A stretch of DNA of 64,000 nt from Candidatus Omnitrophota bacterium (GTDB lineage: Bacteria > Omnitrophota > Gorgyraeia > Zapsychrales > JANLHA01): assembly GCA_022711395.1 (NCBI GenBank), contig JAKLFA010000004.1:134361-198360 (forward strand), read 5' to 3'. The notes beneath the pieces are model-generated. The model saw only the letters and a program-made list of their open reading frames with translations, was not told where the DNA came from and did no database searches. Of this stretch, positions 8,752 to 16,131 are shown piece by piece (positions within the stretch are counted from its first letter, which is position 1; every line of letters begins with the position of its first letter). A program made the position numbers and the translations under genes.

Positions 8752-8777
8752 ATATTTTTAGGTATCCCTAAAAATAT
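8752..8777. promoter_or_regulatory. perfect 11-bp palindrome, possible operator
   Basis: Arms ATATTTTTAGG and CCTAAAAATAT are perfect with a four-base centre. It lies in the divergent region between nrdA and the plus-strand gene at 8869, outside the NrdR box. The TTTAGG..CCTAAA core is loosely like DtxR-family operators, but no regulator is identified. It could also form an RNA hairpin, though no transcript through it is evident. Confidence 0.4.
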
Positions 8778-8868
8778 GGACATGTCATTTCTTTTTATTT
8801 TTGATAAAAGATTTTAGATCGTGACGTGGTGTGGTATGGTAATATAAAAATCCGGAAGGAACCTGACA

Positions 8869-9384
8869 ATGCAAAACCTGTCTTTAACACAACTTGAATC
8901 AACCCTGCTTCTGATAACCGCTCCGCTTTGCCTTCTTCTAATAATCCTTCTCATCAAGAACAATCGCTTACAAAAAGCCCTCTCCGCGGAAAAAAACAAA
9001 CGGGTCATCCCCTCCCTGTGTTTTGCCTATGACCTTTATGCCCCGGCGCTTTACTTAAAAAACACTTCCGCGAATTTTATCTGTGATATTGTGATCGAAC
9101 CATTTGAACTCGATGCGGATGTGGGATTTCGCAAGCGCCTGCGCATTGAACTTCCAGCCATCGCCCGGCTGAGCGCTGATGAACCGCTTCCACTGAACCC
9201 CCAGATCACCGACAGCCAGGGGCCCCTGCATCCCAAACAGATACAAGCCGTCATTCCAATTCTCAAAACATCTGATTTTGAACTTCGGGCCCACTGTAAA
9301 AATTCCGAAGGAACCCCATTTTTTCTTACGCTGAAAAACTCCAAAGGCGGGATGGAACTGGTCCGCGCGATCGCGGAAAATTGA
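8869..9384 (+). CDS. membrane-anchored protein of unknown function
   Basis: This 171-residue protein has one N-terminal membrane segment (residues 12-28, LLLITAPLCLLLIILLI) followed by a soluble domain of mixed strands (CFAYDLYAPALYLKN, DIVIEPFELDADVGF, AIARLSADEPLPLNPQ). The downstream part resembles a small beta-sandwich facing the cytoplasm or periplasm; topology is not certain. I do not recognise a family. An AAGGAA ribosome site precedes the ATG. It is divergent from nrdA and convergent with the DUF2179 gene, so it is a single-gene unit. The frame holds no rare breaks and is clearly coding. Confidence 0.65.
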   Translation: MQNLSLTQLESTLLLITAPLCLLLIILLIKNNRLQKALSAEKNKRVIPSLCFAYDLYAPALYLKNTSANFICDIVIEPFELDADVGFRKRLRIELPAIARLSADEPLPLNPQITDSQGPLHPKQIQAVIPILKTSDFELRAHCKNSEGTPFFLTLKNSKGGMELVRAIAEN

Positions 9385-9386
9385 GA

Positions 9387-9405
9387 GGCGGCGGCCCGCC
9401 CCTTA
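9387..9405 (+). terminator. possible weak bidirectional terminator
   Basis: A GGCGG-CGGC-CCGCC hairpin starts two bases past the plus-strand stop and is followed by CCTTATTT. It lies between two convergent genes. The T run is poor, so this is a tentative call. Confidence 0.3.
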
Positions 9406-9939
9406 TTTAAAGATGCCTTCATTGACGGATTTCACATCTTCCACCGTGTAAAAGGCTTTAGGATTGAACTGCTTCACGATATCTATCACGCGCCGGATCT
9501 CGCTGCGTTTAACGATCGTGTAGATCAGATTGACTTTCCCGTTGATGCCCTGTCCGTCGACGACCGTGACCCCATAGCCCTGCTCACGCAGAAAAGCGAC
9601 CAGCTCTGAGGCCTCTTTACGCGTGATGATACGAAGGACCTGATAACCTATCGCGATCTTCTCTTCAATGATCATCCCCAGAAACGTCCCCCCGGAAAAT
9701 CCGGCCGCGTAGGCCAGGTAACAGAAGACATTGGTCAGGTTCAAAAAGATCTGCTGAATGGCCAGCAGCCAGATCAGGACCTGAAAAAAACCGATGATCG
9801 GCGCCAGGACCTTCTGCCCACGGGATAACAGCATGATGCGTATCGTATCCATCGACATGTCGGTCAAGCGGCCCACAAAGATCAGAAGCGGCAGGACCAC
9901 CCATTGAAAAATCTCTGTATGAAAAAAACCTTCGTTCAT
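9403..9939 (-). CDS. UPF0316-type membrane protein (DUF5698-DUF2179)
   Basis: This is a 178-residue protein. Three membrane segments cover roughly the first 95 residues (WVVLPLLIFVGRLTDMSMDTI, IIGFFQVLIWLLAIQQIF, FCYLAYAAGFSGGTFLGM). A cytoplasmic C-terminal DUF2179 domain follows (GYQVLRIITRKEASELVAFL, then YTIVKRSEIRRVIDIV). Members of this UPF0316/YitT-related group are uncharacterised; a ligand-sensing role has been guessed from the ferredoxin-like C-terminal domain. I place the start at 9939, six bases after AAAAAGG. Upstream ATG codons at 9945 and 9990 lie on or before that site. The gene is alone on its strand, bounded by terminator structures on both sides. Confidence 0.85.
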   Translation of the reverse strand: MNEGFFHTEIFQWVVLPLLIFVGRLTDMSMDTIRIMLLSRGQKVLAPIIGFFQVLIWLLAIQQIFLNLTNVFCYLAYAAGFSGGTFLGMIIEEKIAIGYQVLRIITRKEASELVAFLREQGYGVTVVDGQGINGKVNLIYTIVKRSEIRRVIDIVKQFNPKAFYTVEDVKSVNEGIFK

Positions 9940-9956
9940 CGCCATCCTTTTTATAA

Positions 9957-9987
9957 GAAAACAACGGACACTTCCCAAAGTGTCCGT
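9957..9987 (-). terminator. Rho-independent terminator
   Basis: A perfect 10-bp stem ACGGACACTT / AAGTGTCCGT with loop CCCA is followed in the minus direction by TGTTTTCTTAT. It lies 27 bp past the stop of the FGE-like gene and ends its transcript before the DUF2179 gene. Confidence 0.85.
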
Positions 9988-10013
9988 CACGTTTATTTCA
10001 CGTTTTACTTTTT

Positions 10014-11672
10014 TTACGGTGTCCGGCCCAGACGGCCACCAAATGCAAACTGTCGAGTTGTGAGGGTAAGTGCGGCTCTATCACGACTAGAGATTGCAAG
10101 ACTAGAAGACGCAGACACCGCGCTGCCCCCGCGAAAACCACTGCCTGTCGCACCGGTCACTCCGCGCAATGAAATTCCATCAATCCCGGGCCAGTCTGTA
10201 TTGGTGGCGTTACCTTCATAGCTTATAATTGTTGTCAATATCCCATCTCCGTGAGTCCCCGTAAAAGATCGCCCAGTACTGTTTCCCAAACTCACAACTC
10301 GCTCTTCAGTATTACCACTCAATTCCATGATACCATAATACCCAACTGATCCCGTTATGCGTGTTGTGCTGGAAGTCGCTGCAAACCCAACCCGAAGAGG
10401 CCCACTCACACCTGAACCATACGTTGACAACCCACCCCCAGTCGTTGTCGCGACTTCACTGGCCTGTCCAGCATTTGAAATACCTGTTACCTGTATAATG
10501 TACGTGGTGCCCCAGGCATATTCCCCATACACAGGAGCCGTGGGACCGCGCGCAGCCCGTTCGAATTCCAATTCTGTGATCGGCCTTAAGCCTGCCCAAT
10601 CCGCGTAAGCCGCAAGGTCCATCCAACTCAGATAATTCATAGCGATCCACTCGCCATCATTGGATTCATTTCCCGTCCCATCCCCATCCGCATCCGCGTA
10701 AACCACGACCGGGTTGCTCGTATGGATCGTTGCTGGACAACGTATGTAGTTACGATAACTCGGCGTTGAACCGCCGCTCATCACATATCTGTTCGTTACT
10801 GACGTAACTCCTACGGACAAATCCGTCCCGGTGCGAGTGTTCTGCTGAACGCGGGTCAGCGTATTTAAAAAATCCCGGTATTGGCCCTGGCTCAGCTCAT
10901 ATTTCATAATATAGAACGCTTTATATCCCGTTGGAAAACTTGCGTTATTCACGGCACCGTTATCATCCGTATCGATCCCTCCATCCCCGTCGATCCCGAT
11001 CCCGTAACCGGTCGTATCCAGCTGGATGTCGTCATTGGCGTTTGTGTCAACCCAGATATTATTCGTTAAACTGTTGGTGATCTGGACCGCGCTGTTATTA
11101 GAATCATGGAACGCGTATGCGGATTCACTCGTTTCGTTGCCGTCGCCGATCCAAAAGTCGCCGTTCGGTATGTAAACCATCTCGATCCCGTAGACCCGGA
11201 TCTGGATCTGGTCTGTATCACCGGCAGTCATGGGGCTGGTGGCATAATCAACTGTCAAACGCACATTCGTGGCTGTTGTCGTGCCCGTCCCATTGCTTGC
11301 CCGATAAATGAACGCCCCCACCTTATCCGATGGGACAACAATGGTCAGATCTTCATTGCTTCCGGTGGACGTATCTGACGGATCGGTTCCCGCGGTATTT
11401 AACATCGCATGAACCCCTATCCAGGCGGATGAGCAAGCCGCTCCCTGACAGGCCTTCATAAAGACCCAGGCCGCATCCCAGCTTTCGTCTGTCCGCCAAG
11501 AGTTCTCCCAGCTGATATCGAACTCCACGACAACCGTATTATCTGTTTGATTGCGGTCCTCTAAAGAAACATTGGTAATGGAAAGACTGTTCGCCAAGGC
11601 CGCTGATGGGAAAACCCCCAAGCCAAGGCAGAGGAACACCCATAGAAGGAAGACCTTATAAACTTTTGCCAT
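10014..11672 (-). CDS. secreted formylglycine-generating-enzyme-like (SUMF1 / C-type-lectin-fold) protein
   Basis: This 552-residue exported protein has a signal peptide at residues 1-27 (ending SAALAN). An N-terminal Ser/Thr/Asn-rich beta region (to about 165) is followed by an FGE-sulfatase domain: IEMVYIPNGDFWIGD, then MKYELSQGQYRDFL, MNYLSWMDLAAYADW, LRPITELEFERAARG, ELSGNTEE and a terminal GFRGGS...FGGRLGRTP. An Asp-rich insert near 200-240 (DTNANDDIQLD, DGDGGIDTDDNG) looks calcium-binding. No conserved Cys pair of true FGEs is seen, so sulfatase activation is unlikely. A carbohydrate- or protein-binding surface role is more plausible. The C-terminal end resembles variable regions of retroelement targets. 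A good terminator follows. Confidence 0.8.
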   Translation of the reverse strand: MAKVYKVFLLWVFLCLGLGVFPSAALANSLSITNVSLEDRNQTDNTVVVEFDISWENSWRTDESWDAAWVFMKACQGAACSSAWIGVHAMLNTAGTDPSDTSTGSNEDLTIVVPSDKVGAFIYRASNGTGTTTATNVRLTVDYATSPMTAGDTDQIQIRVYGIEMVYIPNGDFWIGDGNETSESAYAFHDSNNSAVQITNSLTNNIWVDTNANDDIQLDTTGYGIGIDGDGGIDTDDNGAVNNASFPTGYKAFYIMKYELSQGQYRDFLNTLTRVQQNTRTGTDLSVGVTSVTNRYVMSGGSTPSYRNYIRCPATIHTSNPVVVYADADGDGTGNESNDGEWIAMNYLSWMDLAAYADWAGLRPITELEFERAARGPTAPVYGEYAWGTTYIIQVTGISNAGQASEVATTTGGGLSTYGSGVSGPLRVGFAATSSTTRITGSVGYYGIMELSGNTEERVVSLGNSTGRSFTGTHGDGILTTIISYEGNATNTDWPGIDGISLRGVTGATGSGFRGGSAVSASSSLAISSRDRAALTLTTRQFAFGGRLGRTP

Positions 11673-11750
11673 GTGAGCACTCCCTAAAGATCATACTACG
11701 GATTCTAGTATAAGTATAAAATACTCTAGGCGAAAGTCAAAATGAAAGAC

Positions 11751-11810
11751 AAAAAGATAGGGGAGAGTGCCCTCATTGCCAATCACACAATTAGGGCGCT
11801 GTCCCCTATC
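11751..11810 (-). terminator. long hairpin terminator / REP-like inverted repeat downstream of hcp
   Basis: Eighteen-base arms at 11756-11773 and 11793-11810 pair with two mismatches, and the 19-base centre contains a further ATTG/CAAT pairing. Reading the minus strand, it is followed by CTTTTTGTCTTTC. It stands just past hcp, so it probably ends that operon. Its length and AGGGG..CCCCT ends are also like dispersed palindromic elements. Confidence 0.6.
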
Positions 11811-11828
11811 TACCATTATTCCCTGTTT

Positions 11829-13469
11829 TTAGCGTCCCGCCATCATGGCCGCCACATCCTGCTTGGGCTCTGTGATCGGCTTGATGTCAAAGTTCTCGAC
11901 CAGCACCTTGGCAATGTTCGGTGAAACGAACGCCGGCAAGGTCGGGCCCAACCGGATCCCTTTAACACCCAAATACAAGAGCGCCAAAAGAACGCAGACC
12001 GCTTTCTGTTCATACCAGGCGATATCAAAGGACAACGGCAATTTATTGATATCATCCAGGCCGAAAACTTCCTTGAGTTTGAGAGCGATCACCGCCAGCG
12101 AATAGGAATCATTGCACTGACCGGCGTCCAGAACGCGCGGGATCCCGTCAATGTCTCCTAACGGCAATTTGTTATAACGGTATTTGGCGCAACCCGCGGT
12201 TAAGATCACCGCATCTTTGGGAAGCTCTTGCGCCACATCCGTAAAATACTTTCTCGAATTGAACCGCCCGTCACACCCGGCCATGACCACAAAGCGCTTG
12301 ATCTTTCCTGCCTTGACCGCGCCCACGACCTTGTCGGCCACCGCCATGACCTGATTATGCGCGAAGCCCCCCACGATCTCGCCCGTTTCGATCTCCTTAG
12401 GCGCAGGGCATGTTTTGGCGAGCTTGATCACCGCGGAAAAATCCTTCATCCCGCCTTCCGGACGGGGACCGATATGCTTCAAGCCCGGATATCCTGCCAT
12501 GCCGGTCGTAAACATCCTGTTCTTATAGGAATCCTTGACCGGGATAATACAGTTGGTGGTCATCAGGATCGGACCGTTAAAAGTCTCAAAATCCTTGTCC
12601 TGCTGCCACCAGGACCCGCCGTAATTCCCGACAAAGTGTTTATATTTTTTAAAGTTCGGATAATAATGGGCCGGCAGCATCTCGCTGTGCGTGTAAACGT
12701 CGACGCCGGTCCCCTCCGTTTGTTTCAAAAGGTCTTCCATATCACGCAGGTCATGACCGGAGATCAGGATCCCCGGATTTTTCCCGACGCCAAGCTTGAC
12801 CTTGGTCACTTCCGGATGACCATAACGTGATGTGTTTGCCTCATCTAAAAGAGCCATGGTTTTCACCGAAACTTCTCCGGCCTTCATGACCAGCGCGACC
12901 AGCGCGTTAGCGTCCAGGGCTTTGTCGATCGCCGCCAAAGCTTCGGCCGTAAATTGGAAAATTTCATCATTATGAAAACCCAGCTCATGGGCATGGTCCG
13001 CGTAAGCGCCAATCCCCTTCAATCCATAGAGAAGCAAGGCCTTTAACGACCGGAGGTCCTCATTTGAGTCATACGATAACGGACTGACCTCTTTGGATTT
13101 AACGACCATGGCCTCTTTATCGTTCTCTTTCCAGGTGGCGCATTCAGGAACGACCACACCGGCCAAGGGTCCCGCCTTGACCTTCAGTTCATCACGAAGG
13201 ACAAAGCCCTTACGGATAAGCTCGACGATGCGGTCCTCATCAAAGTTGGCGTTGGTGATGGTGGCGAACAATCCCTGGACCAAAAAGATCCCGTATTTGC
13301 GGTCGATCAGCTGTTTGCTTTGCTCAACATAAAACGACATCCCCCTCAGAACAAAGACCAAAAGGTCCATCAGGTCTGAGGCGCGATCGCTCTTGCCGCA
13401 GATCCCTCGTGAACCGCTGCATCCGACATTTTTTGCCGCTTCCTGGCATTGAAAACAGAACATACTCAT
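11829..13469 (-). CDS. hcp: hybrid cluster protein (hydroxylamine reductase)
   Basis: This is a 546-residue Hcp. The N-terminal cluster motif is Cys5-X2-Cys8-X8-Cys17-X6-Cys24, the short spacing typical of anaerobes with a [4Fe-4S] cluster rather than the wider [2Fe-2S] version of enterics. The hybrid-cluster region follows with [53 protein letters not shown] and [11 protein letters not shown]. The family reduces NO (and hydroxylamine in vitro) in the cytoplasm and protects against nitrosative stress. AAGGAGG precedes the ATG. It is the third gene after an Rrf2 regulator and a ferredoxin, so the ferredoxin is its likely electron donor and the regulator probably senses NO or cluster status. 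Confidence 0.96.
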   Translation of the reverse strand: MSMFCFQCQEAAKNVGCSGSRGICGKSDRASDLMDLLVFVLRGMSFYVEQSKQLIDRKYGIFLVQGLFATITNANFDEDRIVELIRKGFVLRDELKVKAGPLAGVVVPECATWKENDKEAMVVKSKEVSPLSYDSNEDLRSLKALLLYGLKGIGAYADHAHELGFHNDEIFQFTAEALAAIDKALDANALVALVMKAGEVSVKTMALLDEANTSRYGHPEVTKVKLGVGKNPGILISGHDLRDMEDLLKQTEGTGVDVYTHSEMLPAHYYPNFKKYKHFVGNYGGSWWQQDKDFETFNGPILMTTNCIIPVKDSYKNRMFTTGMAGYPGLKHIGPRPEGGMKDFSAVIKLAKTCPAPKEIETGEIVGGFAHNQVMAVADKVVGAVKAGKIKRFVVMAGCDGRFNSRKYFTDVAQELPKDAVILTAGCAKYRYNKLPLGDIDGIPRVLDAGQCNDSYSLAVIALKLKEVFGLDDINKLPLSFDIAWYEQKAVCVLLALLYLGVKGIRLGPTLPAFVSPNIAKVLVENFDIKPITEPKQDVAAMMAGR

Positions 13470-13486
13470 AACACTCCTCCTTGGTT

Positions 13487-14200
13487 TTAAATGATCTCTC
13501 CCCGAATGGAGATCACATAATCTTTTAATATGACATTCTTTCCCGAATTGCGGATCGCCTCCTCAATATAGGAGACCGTGCCGCCGCAACATGGAACTTC
13601 CATATGAACGGTCGTGACCGAACGTATATTATTCTCTTTCAGGATATCCGTCAACTTCTCTATATATGCGTCCCTGGAATTATCCAGCTTGGGGCAGAAA
13701 ATGACCAGGACCTTGTTCTTTAAAAAACGCTCATGGAAATTCGGATAGCTGAACGGCACGCAATCCGCCGCCACCACAAGGTCCGCGTTCTGAAAATACG
13801 GCGCGCTCGGATTTAATAGATGCAGCTGGACCGGCCATTGCCGGAGAGCGGAACCGCCTGAAACCGAAACCGTCGGCTGGGTGGATTGCCGGTTCCACTG
13901 CTGCATCATCGATCCCGGGCATCCTCCACCGCCATGATGATGGACTTCCTTTTTCGACTGGGCCGCGTTCATATTTTTTTGCGCTTCCGCCTCATCAAAA
14001 GCATCCGCTTCCCGCACCTCAATGGTCAAGGCTCCCGTTGGGCATTTGCCCACACACATCCCCATCCCATCACAAAGCGATTCCTTCACAAGCTTGGCTT
14101 TTCCATTGATGATCTTTAAGGCCCCTTCCGGGCAATCCGTGATGCAGTCCCCGCACCCGGTGCATTTGTCCTCATCGATCCTGATAATATTGCGTTTCAT
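13487..14200 (-). CDS. ferredoxin-like 4Fe-4S protein associated with Hcp
   Basis: This is a 237-residue protein. A bacterial-ferredoxin domain comes first: [11 protein letters not shown] (Cys13, 16, 19, 23), then [11 protein letters not shown] (Cys43, 49, 53), where the middle Cys of the second motif is Met46, as in the widespread CDGxGxC variant. A His/Gly linker with one Cys (HHHGGGGC, near residue 111) leads to a C-terminal domain of about 120 residues with PCCGGT near residue 205. Proteins of this layout commonly sit beside hcp and are thought to deliver electrons to it. The gene overlaps the Rrf2 stop by 4 bp and is followed by hcp after 17 bp, so all three are translated from one message. 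Confidence 0.88.
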   Translation of the reverse strand: MKRNIIRIDEDKCTGCGDCITDCPEGALKIINGKAKLVKESLCDGMGMCVGKCPTGALTIEVREADAFDEAEAQKNMNAAQSKKEVHHHGGGGCPGSMMQQWNRQSTQPTVSVSGGSALRQWPVQLHLLNPSAPYFQNADLVVAADCVPFSYPNFHERFLKNKVLVIFCPKLDNSRDAYIEKLTDILKENNIRSVTTVHMEVPCCGGTVSYIEEAIRNSGKNVILKDYVISIRGEII

Positions 14201-14613
14201 ACGCTCACTCCTATCTGTTGAAGCAGGCCGCCTACGGTCATTGCCTTGAATTCCTGCTGAACTAACGACTCAATGCGCATAATGTTATGCCTTAGAACAC
14301 AATTCGCGCGGTTGGCGCAGATTTGAGAACGGAACATGCACTCCGACAGCTGGATCGGCCCCTGATAAATCCCCATTACATCCGCAATAACGATCTCCTC
14401 CGCGGGGCGTGCCAATCGAAAACCGCCGATCCCGCCTTCCTTGGACTGCACAAATCCATCTTTGACCAGCTGCTGCAGGATCTTGCGCAGGTATTCATAA
14501 GGAATGTTCAAATCCTTTGAAAGTTCCCTTGCGGAGCGGCATTGTTCGGGCGTTTTGGCCAATTCCAATAAGGCCCTGATAGCGTAATCACTGTTTTTGG
14601 TCAGCAACCTCAT
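14197..14613 (-). CDS. Rrf2-family Fe-S transcriptional regulator
   Basis: This is a 138-residue winged-helix regulator: NSDYAIRALLELA, SARELSKDLNIPYEYLRKILQQL (recognition helix) and GGIGGFRLARP (wing). Cys92, Cys99 and Cys105 form C-X6-C-X5-C, close to the IscR spacing C-X5-C-X5-C, so an Fe-S cluster is expected. It heads the ferredoxin-hcp operon, so NsrR-like NO sensing is likely. I chose the ATG at 14613, five bases after AAGGAG; a GTG at 14619 overlaps that site. Its own promoter carries a perfect palindrome over the -10, which points to autoregulation. Confidence 0.93.
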   Translation of the reverse strand: MRLLTKNSDYAIRALLELAKTPEQCRSARELSKDLNIPYEYLRKILQQLVKDGFVQSKEGGIGGFRLARPAEEIVIADVMGIYQGPIQLSECMFRSQICANRANCVLRHNIMRIESLVQQEFKAMTVGGLLQQIGVSV

Positions 14614-14622
14614 GCCCACTCC

Positions 14623-14662
14623 TTAATTGAGACTATTTTAGTCTCAATTAAATTTTTGTCAA
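14623..14662 (-). promoter_or_regulatory. promoter and IscR-like operator of the Rrf2-ferredoxin-hcp operon
   Basis: A -35 TTGACA (14662-14657), 16-bp spacer and -10 TAAAAT (14640-14635) read on the minus strand. A perfect palindrome with 11-bp arms (TTAATTGAGAC / GTCTCAATTAA, 14623-14651) and a 7-bp centre covers the -10. Its core GACTATTTTAGTC fits the IscR type-1 half-sites GACTRWWWYAGTC exactly. It also reaches the ribosome site of the regulator gene. Confidence 0.85.
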
Positions 14663-14700
14663 ATGTTTTTTTAAAATAAGGAAAAATAAAGGACAGCGGC

Positions 14701-16131
14701 CTATTTGATCTGCGCGGGCCACATCGTTACGGGAGTCACAAGCTGATCGGTGATGCGCAGCCATTCCACAAGCAATCTGCGCAGCTGCATATCATGGGAA
14801 ACTTTCGTGAAACGGTTATTATCCAGGACATTCACGGCTGAAATATAATCATTGAGGGTGATCTTACCGAAAGAATAGTTCTCCGCCTCATCCTTAACGA
14901 TCGACCGGGCCAGCTCGATCTTTTCAGACGCGATCCGAACAAGTTCTTCCTCACGCCTGATCTGATGAGTCAGGTTTTTGATCAGTGTATAAAGACGGTA
15001 GCGCGTATTATCCGTGACCAGCCCCTGCCTCTTCTCATTGATCAAGGCCACCTCATGTTCTGCCCTGTCGACCTGGTCCGGAAAAGGCCACTCCATCGAG
15101 ATCCCGGCAAAAATGAGCTCTTCTTCGTTCTTGATCTCCGCGTCCTCCCCCTGGACCGTGTAACCGAACAGGAGGTTGATCGATGGGATCAGATCATTCG
15201 CCTCCCGTTCGACCTGCAAGCCGCTTTTTCGCTCAAGCAGGTCCAGAACTTTCCAGGTGCGGCTGCTATCCTGAAAGACCGCGTAATCTTTTTCGAACGA
15301 AACAGAAATGTCCGAAAACAGCACCGGATCTTTGGGAACAAGAGCGTCGTTACCCTTATAACGGATCGCCTTGATGATCAGGTTTTCGGCGTCATCGTAT
15401 TCCTGCTGGGCCTCGACGAGCTGTTCTTTTTTTGCCAGAACCTGCAAAGAGATCTTATTGACATCCACCGCGCGGGCGATGTGCTGTTTTTGGCGCTCCT
15501 GCATGCTGTCCAACAACTTGAGATTTTCCGCGTAGGAGGACTTTGCGATAGACAGGTTCTCAAAGGCCTGATACCAGTTGTAATACACGACCAATGTGCT
15601 GGCCAGGTAATCTTCATACGCCTCGACGACCTGATGCCGCGCCACATCCACTTCAAGCCCGATGATCTTATCCAACAGACGGTTCGATCTCCCGAAGGCG
15701 TTCTGCCCGATGGGCTGGGAGATCTGCGCGGTGAATTCCGAAGCGCTGTCACTGGAGGAAAACCGCGTTGTATTGTCATATCCGGCGGAGACCTCGGTCC
15801 CGGTATAAGGAAACAGCTTGCTTAAAGAAATTTCGGCGTCAGGCTCATTGCGGTCAACGGAAAGATAGGCGTTATGCTGCATCTTAACGGAGGCGACCAG
15901 GTCCCTGGCCGGCATCCTTAACCCCTTCTCATACTGAAGTTTCAGTTCATCGATCAGGATCTCCTCAAAGACAGCATCATTAGCCAGCGCGAGACTTACG
16001 AATTCCTCGATGGAAAGGGTGCGCTGAGTAAGTTCACTGACCTGTGAAACATCCCCCCTCACGTTCACAACCACGGCGAATAAAAAAGCCGCCAGGACCC
16101 CTGCCCCCCGAAAAAAATTTTGTTCCCTCAT
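14701..16131 (-). CDS. TolC-family outer-membrane efflux protein
   Basis: This is a 476-residue protein with a signal peptide (residues 6-26, LAAFLFAVVVNVRG) followed by the repeating long-helix pattern of TolC channels (LSIEEFVSLALAND at the N-terminus, KHIARAVDVNKISLQVLAKKEQL coiled-coil, and IAKSSYAENLKLLDSM). It would form the outer-membrane duct of the pump encoded just upstream. The ATG at 16131 overlaps the RND stop as ATGA, which makes the two translationally coupled; an upstream in-frame ATG at 16185 would extend into the RND gene and is not preferred. Sequence similarity within this family is low, so the substrate is unknown. Confidence 0.88.
   Translation of the reverse strand: MREQNFFRGAGVLAAFLFAVVVNVRGDVSQVSELTQRTLSIEEFVSLALANDAVFEEILIDELKLQYEKGLRMPARDLVASVKMQHNAYLSVDRNEPDAEISLSKLFPYTGTEVSAGYDNTTRFSSSDSASEFTAQISQPIGQNAFGRSNRLLDKIIGLEVDVARHQVVEAYEDYLASTLVVYYNWYQAFENLSIAKSSYAENLKLLDSMQERQKQHIARAVDVNKISLQVLAKKEQLVEAQQEYDDAENLIIKAIRYKGNDALVPKDPVLFSDISVSFEKDYAVFQDSSRTWKVLDLLERKSGLQVEREANDLIPSINLLFGYTVQGEDAEIKNEEELIFAGISMEWPFPDQVDRAEHEVALINEKRQGLVTDNTRYRLYTLIKNLTHQIRREEELVRIASEKIELARSIVKDEAENYSFGKITLNDYISAVNVLDNNRFTKVSHDMQLRRLLVEWLRITDQLVTPVTMWPAQIK

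Noticed and set aside
10014-11829. A complete diversity-generating retroelement
   Set aside because: I looked for a reverse transcriptase or template repeat in the flanking spacers and genes and saw none; only the target-like C-terminus remains, which is reported as an inference.
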